This document shows, piece after piece, positions 24,481 through 37,300 of a stretch of DNA of 64,000 nucleotides (the first letter of the stretch is position 1; each line of letters starts with the position of its first letter). Source of the DNA: Gavia stellata (taxonomy: Eukaryota > Chordata > Aves > Gaviiformes > Gaviidae); NCBI RefSeq assembly GCF_030936135.1, contig NC_082598.1, positions 11,660,687-11,724,686 on the forward strand. Direction: 5' to 3'. The notes under the pieces are model-generated. The model saw only the letters and a list, made by a program, of their open reading frames with translations. It had not been told where the DNA came from and searched no databases. A program made the translations under genes and the position numbers.

Positions 24481-27400
24481 TCCCGAAATACTCATCCCCC
24501 ATCAAGATATAACTCCAGGTATTGAGATCACTGCCCAAAAAAATTAACCAAACTGTTGCTATTCAGTGCAACACGGCCAGCGGCCGGGCGGTTTTCTCTG
24601 AAGAAAGCCAAGTCCATGATGTATCAGGATTCCCAGCCAAGCAGTCAATGCTGATCGCACTGAATATTACTGACATTTCTTTTAGAGCTTAAAACAATTG
24701 CATTTTTGCAGTTATAAACTGCTCCTTACTGCTTCAAGAGATTGCTATTAGCTACCTTACAGCAGGAGATTAGTACTGGCTAACCTATTGATGGGATACT
24801 TTAAAAACAGAAACAAACCACAACAAAGCTGAACAAAATCCCCTCTGTAAGAGCTTGCAAATAGTTTGAGAAGAAAAAAAAACCCAACAACCCAAAACCC
24901 AAACAGTGCTAGAAATGATTAGTTGCTGGAACTGAGATTTAAAAAATTGCTGTTAAGGTTTGACACAATGAAAAGTGATAGTGCAGCTGGGTGAGAAGCA
25001 AATGGAACACACAATGTGCTACCGTATTGAAGGGATTCTCTATTAAAAGCTCATATACAGTGCGGCTTTTTTTTTTTTTTTTTTTTTTTTTTTTGCATTA
25101 GAATAGCTAGAGGCCCTACCTGTGCTGGGAGATCCCTTGTCCCACGGTACATGTGTAATGACAGCCTGCCTCGGAATACTCTATAAACTGAGTAAGAAAA
25201 GAAGGATATGGCTAAGACCTGGTCCCTGAACCTTCCAAAAGAAAGATCATAATCAAACACAACCTTTCTCAACAGGAAAATATGTTTGAAAAACAGTTGA
25301 ATACATATGTAAATGCATTGGATAAATACATAAATGCATTGGATAGCATTGGATACATACAAAACTGTACTACTTATAAAACAATGCAATACAAGGTCTT
25401 AAAAAGGCCACTCTATCTCTCTTTTCTCCATCTCTTCATAAAAGCCCCACATGGCTCATTCTAAGTGCAGCAGCTCCAGGAAACCTGATTTTCATCTCAC
25501 CTGTGATGTCATAAAGTTTCCTGGGATTAGGATGATCAAACTCATTCACACCGCTGCATGTGGCAACTTTTCTTGTTCAAAAGCATGCTGAGAATTAGAA
25601 GATCCAATTATTTGCGCTGGGGAGTAAGTCTTCTCACTTGTCTGCTCTGTTGGAAGGTTTGGCAAAACTCCCCTGGGACTGGTTTCCCCCTGAAGTCTCC
25701 TGATCAGGACACTGAACCAGGCACTTGCTACCATTTTATTTTGTTTTGCTGTTCTCTAATCACTGTGTACATAGATATCTTTATGGACCAGCACCAGGAT
25801 GTTGTGCCAGCCCTTCTTGTCAATCCCCCTGCTACTCAGACTTCTGCCCCTAATCAGACTGGTGCTCACCTCCACAAGGGTGGGAAGGTACGGTACAGCC
25901 TATAGACAGAAAAGTTACTCAGCATAGCTCTTTGGCCTTGCCAGCGGTTGATTTAGAGTACAGCAGACTCTCCTGCTTCTTCTCCCCTGCCCTGGATTTG
26001 CTATTTTTTTCTTTTTTATTTGGTTAACCTACAATGGTGGCTTGTTTTTCCTTTTTTAAAGAAAGGATTGAATTTACTGCATCTTTTGTATGTTCATAAG
26101 CAGAAGTAGGGCTTCATCAGCCTAGTGAAAGGCTTGCAGCATTACCCCAAAATGTAGTATTCTTTCATGTTCTGCAAGGAAGTCACCACAGATTTACATC
26201 ACTGGAATTAGGAAGAGAAAGGAGAGTCATAGCCTTACCTCCCAGGGGAGACTCATTTGAACGTAAGCTAGATAATCAAATTTAAGAAAGATAAAAATTC
26301 ATTACAGCATCACACAAAAGGCACAACATTGATCATCCAAAATCATCACGAACAAAAAAAAATCAGTTTTGAGTGAAACATAGTAAAAATGCTTTCTGTG
26401 CATCTTCTGTACAGTGGAGGTCCAGCTGCACTTTTTTCTTGAAAATCCAGTAGTGTCTCTTCTCTGCCTCTTCATGTGAATGTATGCAGTGGGCTCGTTT
26501 TGCAGGTTAAACTTGGGCTGGGCCTGATTCTGCTTTCCCTTACAAACACATGGTTAGAAGGCAAGGATGTGACCTGTAGAGTATGTCTGATTTAGAACTG
26601 AGTTTGTCAGATTGAGTCCTTAAGATCTTTTCCTTTTTAAAGTATGTGAAGTAGTAATATCCTTGTAGTTATGATGTGAAATAATAACCATATAAAAATA
26701 ATGAGATGGATTTACTGGAGAGGCTTGGTAAAGGGTGAAACTTGTTCCTCCATGCGTCTACATTCGCCTCGACACTGATGTTGAACATGCTCTTACATCA
26801 TGAGATGTGATTGCTGACCAGTTCATCTGTCACTTTAAAGTAAAGATCATACATGATTTGCTTAAAATAAAAACCTGGAAACTGTCAAGTACTAAAAATA
26901 AAGGCCACCAAATAGTATAATATCAGGAATATTCATCTTGTGTCCCGTTTTGTGTTGCAGTACCTGTGCAATGCTCTGCACCTAAAAGCAGGAAGCCTTT
27001 TATTTCAGAGAATAATTTAACTCTAGAAAAGACTGTGTTCTGGCATGGGAAATGGTGATTGCAATATGATTAGTGTACAGAGGGGAGAATCACACCTGCC
27101 TCTTCTCTGCTCTCAACAAGTCAATTACATGGGTACTGGTCTTCATATAAAATCCAACAGAGACCAGAAAACATCAGCAGACATTCTAAGAAAAAGGAAA
27201 TGTAAAGGAATGTCTGGTGTGAAACAGCACAACATTTCCAGCTGTGTCATCAAAATCAGGTTATTTTGCACAAATTTTTTCCCCATCTGTGAGCCTTTTA
27301 GGACCTAGTGGACAATGGAGGCTGCTTTTACAAGCAGGTATGTGGTCAGAGGGTCAGGAGCCGTATCTGGAGTCAGCAACCCAATATATCAGATACAAAT

Positions 27401-28700
27401 AATGAGTTTTGTGTCAGACCAGAATCTATGCGTGGCTTTGAGGACAAAGGCAGTGGCAGAGCTTTGAGTAAAGACCTCATTGTACAGACCCACGTTTGGA
27501 TTTCAGTTCTCCATAGTCTACTTCAGTCATGCATGTCCTTTGGGACAGCGATGTCTGAGTTGGTCTGGTTGGAGCAGAAACAACCCTAGTTTGCTCAAAC
27601 CTTTTTCATCAGGTGTTTGTGAACTGTTACACAGGAAGAAACGACACCTTATTAAGCAAGAGATACTTTCCCACAGTTTTGATTTTTTCATTACTTTAAT
27701 ACTCAGACTTACAGAGGTCAGAAGTATGACCTTTATAAAGTATGCACCCATATGAGAGAACAACTGGGGAAGTTCTTCTTCATGGTCTTCTTCTATCTTG
27801 GATTTAAATTATTGAACGAGCATGGCTCTTCTCAAGTAGGGATAGCATCCTAGCAATTGATGAAGATCAGCACTTGACTGAAGTCAGCTTTCACCCTGGC
27901 TCTCCTCTTCAAATCTGCCCGATCCAGTTCTCCATTTCTTTCAACTGCCAGTTATAGGGCAGCTACAAGAACTGCTCGGCCTGTAGATTTTCTCTAGGAA
28001 CATTTCAAAGTTTTATTTGTGACCACAAAATGAAGAAAGTGAGAAAAGCAAAGCTACCCACACACCCAGCACAACTGGAAAGACTGGTGTGAACTTTAGG
28101 TCTTTCTAAGCATCATGAATGGAGTATTTTACTGAAAAACAGTCCCTATATGCAATTATTATGTCTTTTTAAAGTAACACCAATATTCAAAGCAGAAAGG
28201 AGACTTGGCTACTGGCTAACCATAATGTTCTCTGAGTTCCAGACCTCTAGGAGATGTATATCAATATACACATGTACAGGCTATAGTCACTATGAATTAT
28301 ACACTTCCTTAAGTTGCTCCTGACAACAATAATATTCCCTGTTTCTCATTTTGTAAATAAGTGACAATTTTAGATCTATTTTGCAAATAAATAGCTGGGA
28401 CCCATGGACCAATGTCTTTTATTCTTTCCTTAGGATTACAATGTCTACTGAATCTTTCACTGTCTGTTACTGAGTTGGAGTGAATCCTTTGTGTGAACAG
28501 ATAAAGGTCTGAACATCCATCCCCATGTTCTTCCATGCAGACTGAGATTTATAATATCCGTACATTGATTCCGAATCATCAGCTGACTAAATAACTGTTG
28601 CACAGGTATTTTCAGATAGGTTTGTACGTGTTTTAGTAAGTAATAGGACAATAAAAAAAGCTTATTTGTTAAAAAAAAATTATTTATAGCTGTTTCTAAC
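24481..28700. other. Gene desert segment
   Basis: AT-rich intergenic DNA without a recognised gene. Contents include a 28-base T-run at 25,067-25,094 with no identifiable retroelement next to it. A worn ancient-repeat segment starts GGCCTGATTCTGC at 26,521. Open frames are under 100 codons and unremarkable. Confidence 0.5.
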
Positions 28701-28729
28701 ATTTTGTACACGTAGGATTGTTAGACAAC

Positions 28730-28995
28730 TTCTCTGATGCATACTCTGTCTTTTTGTATAACACAAGCAAAGTAATCTAGAGCTGTTATGGTATATTACT
28801 GTGTAATTTCAATGTTTGCTTAGACAGTTATTAATGTGAAATTATAGATGCAAAGAGCTCTAATTACTCTGTAGGAAATGTTATGTGGTAGGATGCGCAT
28901 GTGTTTTTGAAAGAGCCTGTAATTTGTGGATTTGTAACTAAATATTTGCTTTCAATTTCCATTATTAGATAATTACTTCACATATGTGTCTGCTT
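28730..28995. promoter_or_regulatory. Candidate TAAT-rich element
   Basis: About 260 bp with a high density of homeodomain-type words (TAATCTAG, GTTATTAATGTG, CTAATTACTC, ATTAGATAATTAC) and a low level of simple repeats. Its texture differs from the surrounding desert. Only an alignment could show whether it is conserved. Confidence 0.25.
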
Positions 28996-28999
28996 CCCC

Positions 29000-30640
29000 A
29001 GACTCCTAAACCTGACTTTTTAATGGATAAGGAGAATGGCACTAGTTTAGATATCCTTGTGTCAACAAGCTTTTAATAACTATGTGGTAAAAGTTGTAAA
29101 ATTGGGATCCAGGCAAAATAGATTAAAAGATAGCAGCTAAATTAAAAAAGAAGTATGCTTAGCATTGTGAACTTACAGATTGCATCATGAAATCTGTGAA
29201 ACTGTACCTGGAAAATAAAGTTATATCTTCATATTAACGAGCTCACAGAACTAAAAACTTAACAAGCAACAACTGTTTCTTAATGTTTCCATGGCGTTAT
29301 TTCACTAGATGAATTTTATTCTGAAAGAATGATTATTGTATTGAAAAGAAGATTTCTGATTTAGAAATGTAAAATAGTTTGAAAATAAGTGTTAAGACTA
29401 GCAACTCAGTCATTAAGAAAAATCCCACCTTTTATGAAATCTCCCAATAACAGAAACTTGATCTCTCAGGCATTTGCATGTGTCAGGAGAGACAGAGAAT
29501 CGATAAGCATGACTATCAGAAATAGCAGATGGCTGATATAGTTAGGACATTAGTCCCCTTTGCCATGTCATTGGACTCTGACCTAAATCAATGGGGAAAT
29601 GTCCCTAATATGTCTACTTGTCCGTTTATTGTATAATCTTTTGCCCTGGGTCAGATGCCAGGATCAATGGATTCTCATGTTTTCTGTTGAATTCACTGAC
29701 TTCATATTATGAAAGGGGCTACTTAGGATGGTGACAGTAATGGCAGGGGACTGCACTTGGTGAACTGAAAGCTCCTTCCACCGTAAGTCTGGCTGGGGAT
29801 TACTGTAAGCAAACACCAAGAAACGTTGTAAGTGAAGGCAATTTGGGGAGAGGTTCTGGGAACTTCTGAAAAGCATGCATTTTTAAACGCATGGCTTTTC
29901 ACTCTGAAGCTACGTTTCGGCAAAGCACTGTTGTCAGACTTGATTAGGTTACTCTAACCCTCACAGATCTGCTTGGAAGCTGAGGAGCACATCTAGCAAA
30001 GCCATGGGGTCATGGTACCAAAGTGAGTCAAGTGGCTTGGAAAGAGTCTCTTTTGATCACGTCTTTTCTGAAAGAGAATCTGGGTGCTCTTCTCAATAAA
30101 AATGGAAAGAAAACCACGGCTTAATTTACTGGAGGCAAGACCTGACATGTGTCATACATCAGGCTCTTAGAAATGGCTAAAGAAAACGAGAAGTTTTTAC
30201 ATCTTCTGCAAGGTTATGTGTGCTAATTTTCCACTGCTGTTTTTGCTTTCTGCTACAAGGCCCGGAGGAATACACTGTTTATATTCTCAGATTGTTTTAT
30301 ATACTCAGATTATTCCAAGGTCTTTTTTATGAACATGCAAAAAACTACAATGAAATGTCAGATTCACAAGTTGAACATAACACTCTCCCAATATGAATGA
30401 AATGAAGGAGCAGGGAACTTATCTTCAGAAGACTTTGCAGGTGAAGTCCTTTTCCGGTGTCAGACAACATTAACTTTGCAAAAATTAAAATTAACACGAT
30501 AATATATAGGTCTGTGAAATGGGGTTGAGTCTCATTCCTAAATAGAATATATATGGCTTTTGGCTATGTTTGGGCGTACATACATTCCAGTTCAGTTTTT
30601 AATAAAATTAATACTTGCCCCTGCCACCACTGCTTTATAG
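29000..30640. other. Gene desert segment
   Basis: AT-rich intergenic DNA. I recognise no gene, RNA gene or well-bounded transposon. Confidence 0.5.
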
Positions 30641-30649
30641 TGGCAGTGG

Positions 30650-31100
30650 AACAGATCTATAACTGCAATTATTCTCCTCCTGGGTGATTTAGTTCAACTC
30701 CCTGCGTCATGCAGGATATTCCCCTACATTATTTCTACTGCTTATCTAATCTATTATTGAATAGTTCTGGTGATGGTGCCTCAATTACCTCCATTACCTC
30801 GCTCCCAATACTTAACTGCTCTGTCTGATACGATTCCCTCCTGCCCTGCAATGAATGGCTTGGATCGTACGACATATAGTTTTAGGCTATATTCCTTGGT
30901 TTGATCACTTTCACGTTGTTTGAAACCTCCACTTTGAAGAGGTTTACAGTGTCATCAGGACTTGTGTAATCTCTTCCATCCCCAGCCTTATGAACTGGGA
31001 TGCTGTCCAATCCTTCTGCCATTGATGTGGCTTTTCTTTACCCTTTCTTGAAGTTTTTATTGCGTGTGTTCTGCTTTGTTTTCTCCCCAAATGCATAGGT
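30650..31100 (-). mobile_element. Old CR1-type LINE 3' fragment, minus strand
   Basis: On the + strand this reads like the reverse complement of a CR1 3' region. GGTGATTTAGTTCAACTCCC matches the CR1 terminal GTTGGACTAGATGACC word, followed by a segment aligning with the end of the reverse transcriptase frame (TTGAA...GTGATGGTGCCTC...). Many substitutions and stops make it an old inactive relic. Edges are approximate. Confidence 0.55.
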
Positions 31101-31289
31101 CAGAAATGCTCATAGTACAGTGAAGTAGTACCTAAGCTGATGATGTACAAAGTTTAAAAAAGTTTGCTATATCCCCTTTTCTTCATATTTCAGTGACACA
31201 ATACACTGCAATACAATGACAATTTTCTGTATTTTTTTTGTTCAGGGTCAGTGTTTTAATATGTTGTTTAGTTTTATTTACAGAATGAA

Positions 31290-31350
31290 TCCCTTTATCT
31301 ACTCACCTATCCACCTATCTGTCTGTCTGTCAATATATCTATCTCGCACC
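31290..31350. repeat. Degenerate CTAT/CTGT tetranucleotide repeat
   Basis: Short imperfect tract of ctatc/ctgtc units (tatctactcacctatccac, then tgtctgtctgtcaatatatctatct). Confidence 0.6.
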
Positions 31351-34300
31351 CACTATGCAATCTAACAACGGTATTTCAACAACACCACATATTTTGCTCA
31401 CACAAGCAGATCTATGGCTCCTACCCTTATTTTCAAGTATGCAAGAGCTCTCTCAAAAGCATTTGCCAGTGACCCCACTGCCCTAGATATTATGTCCAAG
31501 GGAAAATGGTAAAGAAGAAATAGAACTTATTATGCATTTAGCATAGCAAAATGGGACCTGTCTTGGCTGTGATCTTAAGGCTGACAAACACAAGTGCGTC
31601 ACACATCAGCAATGATGCTGATGGTGTGGTTAGAGGTCCTCTGCTGAGTAAACACGAAGTAACTTGAAATCTAATCTAGCTTTCTCAAGATGTGTGTGCT
31701 GGAGAATGGAGTCCAGCTAGGGAGAGCCTGGATGTCATCTAATACAGATAAGCAAAACAGAAATACCTTCTACCAGTGAGGATTTCTGTGGTTATGTATG
31801 TAATCTCTATTACACCTGCATGTAACACATTCATGAGCATTTTCCCTGTGCATCTTTGTTATGCGTGAACAGATGGGAATGAGTGGAAAAGTAGCTTAAT
31901 TCCTTGGGGCACAAGGTGGAAGCTAAATGTGAGAGGAACATACATACCACGAGGGCTGTCTAATCTCTAGGAAAGGTGCAGTGTGGACTCAGATTTGTGC
32001 CAATTTCCTTGTATCACAGCTGTGGGAGAAATGGGCTATCAAATGTAAAGTGTATAACCTGTTCACCACTCTTGTAGGTTTTCAGAGCTGGCGCTGGTGT
32101 CCTCCTACCACCGTTGCTTCTGACCAGCAGATGTAACTGTCCCTGCCGGAACCTGAGGGCACTTTAGTGGCTCAATGGTCTAATTTGGCCCTAAATAATA
32201 TATCTGGCCTTGCTATGCATTTGATAGGTAATATTGACCCAGGGATGAAAAAACTGAAAAGAGGACGATTAAAGGAGAGGAATAACTAACGAAGCTGTTC
32301 AGGGTTCTGTAGGTAATCTGTGACAGGGTGAGGAGGAGACCCCAGGCCTACAGGAGTTTGATATCCCCAGAGGTGAAAGACAATCTCAATGGCTATCATA
32401 ACTAGAATCTCAAAGTTCATGTTTTCATTTTATTATTTCCCCTCAGACAGGAATACTGGCCATCAATCTGGTAAGAAATTTTTCAGCAAAATATTTCTTT
32501 AATTGTAGATGGTGATTCATCTGAAACCCATCATGGGAACGGAGCGTTTGGCTGAAATACGTGGCTCTTGGGCATTCTGGAAACACTGCAAAATCATCAG
32601 AATCTTTAGATGTAACATTTTCAAAATGACAAGTGCTAACGTTCTGATTTGAAGTAATGCTTTTTTTTTTTTTCCTAAAAGAGGAAAAGGAATTACAGAT
32701 CAACTGAATAAATTTTCAGATGTCTGAAGTAGAAATGAAATATTGACAAACTAGAGAAAATGATTTTCAAATATTTGTGATTTTTTTTCCATTTTCTGAC
32801 AGCTTTATTTGAAATAGGAACATTTTTAAAATCACAATATTTGTGGGGCTGTAAAATTATTTCATTAACAGATTAAAAAATTCAATAAGGATTAGAAAGG
32901 AGCAAAATTCAGACCCTTTTCAGTATTTTTCACTAATTTCACCATTCAAAGCTGTGTTCGGTTCTTGGATTTAAGGCTGGCTTCTTGTCATGTTAGAGAC
33001 CAACCCCACCCAAAGTCATGCTTCGTGCTCTGAAGGCACCTGGATATCCACCAAATCCAGACCCCCCAGCCCCATTCTATTGCATGAGTCGATACACACA
33101 GACTGTTCAAGCAGTATTTCCAATGACAATATGGTGAAATCAATATTGATTTTAATCATACTTTGGAAGTACTCCATGGATTAGTTCACAAGCAAAAAGT
33201 TGAGGAGGAGTGCAACATTATGTGTGCAAGTGTAACAAATGGAGTCTGACATGACCAGCAAGAATTAGCTCTGAATAGCCCAGCTTTGTGCCCTTTGACA
33301 GACTTCCACGTCTGCTCTCTGGAGCATGAAATAAAAGTCTGAAGTGTGACTGCAACTCTGCTAACAGTGTGCGTGTTTCACCATAATTTCTTTATCATTC
33401 CCTGAAAAGAGTGAGAAATCATGCCCTTTCTCCATGACTTATGCAACCCTGTTGAAGCAGTAACACACACTTGTGTTTCTTATAAACAGTTGAGGTAATG
33501 CAAACTCTTGAGAACTTGGAATACAGAAACTGAATGGAGCAGAAGTTGTCACAGTCCTGGGGAGGAGACTGAAGCATGTTTCAAAATGTTTTGGAATCTA
33601 TAAATATCAGATTGAGTACCATCTAAGTTCAATTTGTAGATCCTGAGAAGACAACATATTGTCACTGGAAAGCAGATTCCTTTCATAATTAAGGGTTCGA
33701 TTCTGCAAGCTCTCCAGATGGAAAACTCCTGTTGGAGTCATTCTGGGAAAAAATCTTCCAGAATCACCTGCCTATAAAGCAAAATAAGATGTAACAATGA
33801 CACGAAAAGTTACTATCAACAGTAAAGTAGTGATTACACCAGGAACCAAGGAAATAATTGAGCCCTGAAAAAGAAGTCGTCAGAAATTCACATTTTTGAT
33901 GGGCTGTGTAAGAATGGAAACAGAACCCAAAGTAGGGGAAGGGAACAGCATAGTTCTAGCATTTGGAGAATAAGGATTCGGTGAATGTTACCAGTCTGCA
34001 GAATTTTCAGTGACCTTTGTTTCTTGTTAGATTAAAATGTGTTTAATTTACATTATAATATATGTATTGGATATTACCAATGGTGAGATTCTGATTTTAA
34101 ATTAATGTGATCAAAATGAGACCTTTGTCCAGAAAGTGCAGAGCAGGTCAAGCTGGCTGAAAATGCATGAAGTGGATTAAAGATGATCTCTTCTCAGTGT
34201 AGTGGATGACCACTTATGGTGAGGTGCAGGGATATAAAGCTGTGATAACTTTAGTTAAGCCAATGTGTTTGTTCCTGAGTTATGGCAGAAGGATTTGCAG

Positions 34301-37300
34301 CAGAGTCCAGAGTTGCAGAGGACCCAAACTTCATTTCTTCAGGCTTCATGGGCAAACGACAGAGCTATGAACTAGATCCTGTGTAAATGATTAAGACTTA
34401 CTGATAGCTTAGAAAATTTGTGAAAACAGTTATAGTTAATTTGGTGTCTATAATCTAATCTGATTTACTAATGAACTCTTGATTTAATGTCTCTTGTGAT
34501 TTGATATTTCTGTCTGTATATTTTTAAGATTTCTGCTGAAGGAAGGACCAACACCGAAAAATCAGACAACTGTTCATGCTTATCTGCTTGTTTTCCAGGC
34601 AAACAATTGATATAATCAGCCCCCAGACTCAGAGTTAACTTTTGCTGTAGAAAAGACCTTAAAGGTAATTTCATTGTCTGGGGACTTTCTGGTGAAAGAA
34701 GAAGATGTGGTCTGACTTTGTCCTTCAACATGGCCCACCTCTTTGAAGTCTGAACTCAATAGAAAAGAAGTTAGTTTTGAGGCTTCTCTAAGTAACACTG
34801 CTGGACAACTGGTCCTTGGTCACTTCTTGACTGATGTCAGTGAGGGCATAGGATTGACTAACACGGGTCCTATTGTGCTCAGGACTTGTCTATGTCCAAA
34901 AATCTAGTTCTGTGAAAATATGTCTGATAAGATTCCTAGCTGAACCTTGCATTTGCCCAATTTATTCATAAATCAACCAAGGAATACACATATGTGTTTC
35001 TACAATTTATCCTCATGAAAGTATTCAGTAAGTACTTACAGGGAAGAAAACCCTGCTGAGCTTGTTAATCATTATTTTGAGAGCAAAGAAAAAAAGAGAG
35101 CTAAACTATAATTATAACCTTGGTGATAATGTATGTAGGAATCTTTCTTAATCCAGGCTAATCTTGTTCCATGTTCTTACCTACTATAAAAATCTGAACG
35201 ATTTTTGACAAGATCCAAAGTTTTGTCAGTTGTTAAGAAATAATTGAAAAAATTACTAGAGCACAGCAGCCATTTCAAAGGGACTGACCCAGAACCAATT
35301 AGAATTTCGTAACAATTGACCATTCACCACAAAACAGTTATCATGAGCTTTGGCCTCTGAAGTGTGGTGTTGGGGGTGGGGGAGAATCAGATTAAAGAAA
35401 CTTTAATTTTTCCCCCCTTTAACTAAAATACCGTTAGTAGCAGCTTTCTCAACACAACTATCAATCAACTTATCTGGGTTTTAAAGGCTATGCTCAGCTT
35501 GCAGGAACAGCAGTAGAGAGTATAATGGATGATTATCCCCTGGCTTTAGATGATACACAATATAGGTTACTATCTTGAAAAAACAGGTCAGACATAGGAA
35601 CATTCTTTATCAAATTGCTGTTGACAGCCCAAACAAGAGATTGAAGAATACCACAAAAAGGTTCTTTCATCTAAAGACAACAGAGTTTATAATTGGTCAT
35701 TCTTTCCTCCTTCATCCTCTCCTTCTCAGCAGAAAAAAGAAAATTCCTAGTGCAGTTTCTTAAACATGGTCAGCACGAGGGTAGGCTGGTGTACACTGAG
35801 AAATAGATTCAGTGTTCGGTCTTTCCTCTTAATGTTCAAACTACTGAGGGGGGAGGAAAAGCCAACAGCGGTCTTAAATGTTAAAAAGGAATGAGAGCAA
35901 GGTAGAACTTTGTGGTGGATTATCAATATTTCTGGGCAGCAAATATGTAACTGCTTTGAAAGAGGAAAGAAAAATCAAAGGCATAAATCTTTATGAGATT
36001 GTTCTATAATATGTACAATATTCTGTCTCTTGCCTTCAGTCCAAAGCAAATACACAGAAATATGTGTGTTATCACATCATATTTTTCACTATATACTGCA
36101 TATATGTGCACATATAGGTCTAAAAACATAAAGATTGAAAACAATGCTAGAGAAAAATATTTAGTGATGAAGACTTTTTACAGAGGATCATTATGTTTAA
36201 GATGAAAAAGAGTACTCTGTTAGTCTGATTTTCTGCCTGTTTCAGGCTGCTATATTTCACCCAGTTACCTCTCAGTTAAGTTGTCTTGGGCTGGTTAAAG
36301 CATATTTCCAGGAGATACTTGCAAACTTAATTTGAAAATACCAGAGCTGGAAAATTTGTATTCTCCTTTGGTGGTTTCCTCTAGCAGTCAATCCTTCACA
36401 AAGAATAGCTAAAAAAAATTGAGATCAGAGCAATTAAATCACTGTCCCACAAACACTTATGCTTTTGCTTACCCTGACACATGTGAGTAGCTCCACTGAA
36501 CTCAATATAAAGAGAAATCAATAGAACTGCTCATGTGTATCAAGTTAAATATATGAATAAGTGTTTTTAGATTCGCAGCCTGAAATTGGCTTGGAAAAAG
36601 TCTACAATAAGATTTTTTAAATATTTTATAAATGAGCTTGATCCTGCAGAAGATTCGTCCAGGAGATTCATAGCATGCATGAACTGACCCAACCATTATC
36701 CTACAAAAATATTCAGCTCTGTTCAAGTTTCTTTAGCTCTGGCTCAGTGTTCCGACTGGCAATAGTAAAAAAAAGCCCCAAACTGCACAAGATAAAGCTT
36801 CATATGGATCCTCTATGCATGCTTCCCAAAAGAAGAAGCAACCATAATTGTTAAATGTCTGCAAGAAAGGCAAAGCCCCTACAAATTCATTATACATCTA
36901 AATAATCTTAAAACACCTCTCCAGGGACTGAGCAGCACTTGTAGTAGCCATCTATTAAAAATACTTGCTCCAAGATTTAGAGAGGGGAAAAGGCTGTTGT
37001 GTGATTTTTAGTGAAGTATAAAGTCCTTTGCTGACAGGGGCCTCTGTAGGGAAGTTTCCTAGGTAGGAAGCATAGGACTGTACAGCCTTGTTAGGTGAGC
37101 AAAGCCAGGACCTGGGTGATGGGAAGTTTGCTGATGTAGAGCCTTGTTGAGGGTGCGTTACAGTGTGAGGTATTTCCATCTCTCGGCTGGAGAGTCCTTC
37201 ATGCACACATGATGTTGGTAGTTGCTAATTTGAATAGCTAAAGGGAGAAAGTTTGTGACATAGCAAGTAGTCTAAAGGTGCTTTACTTCTTTAGGTTTCT

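Noticed and set aside
25067-25094. Poly-A tail of a minus-strand processed pseudogene
   Set aside because: No gene-like sequence or polyadenylation signal could be recognised next to the T-run.
33694-33703. tRNA-like B-box word GGTTCGATTC
   Set aside because: No A-box or cloverleaf around it. It fits better as part of a worn interspersed repeat.
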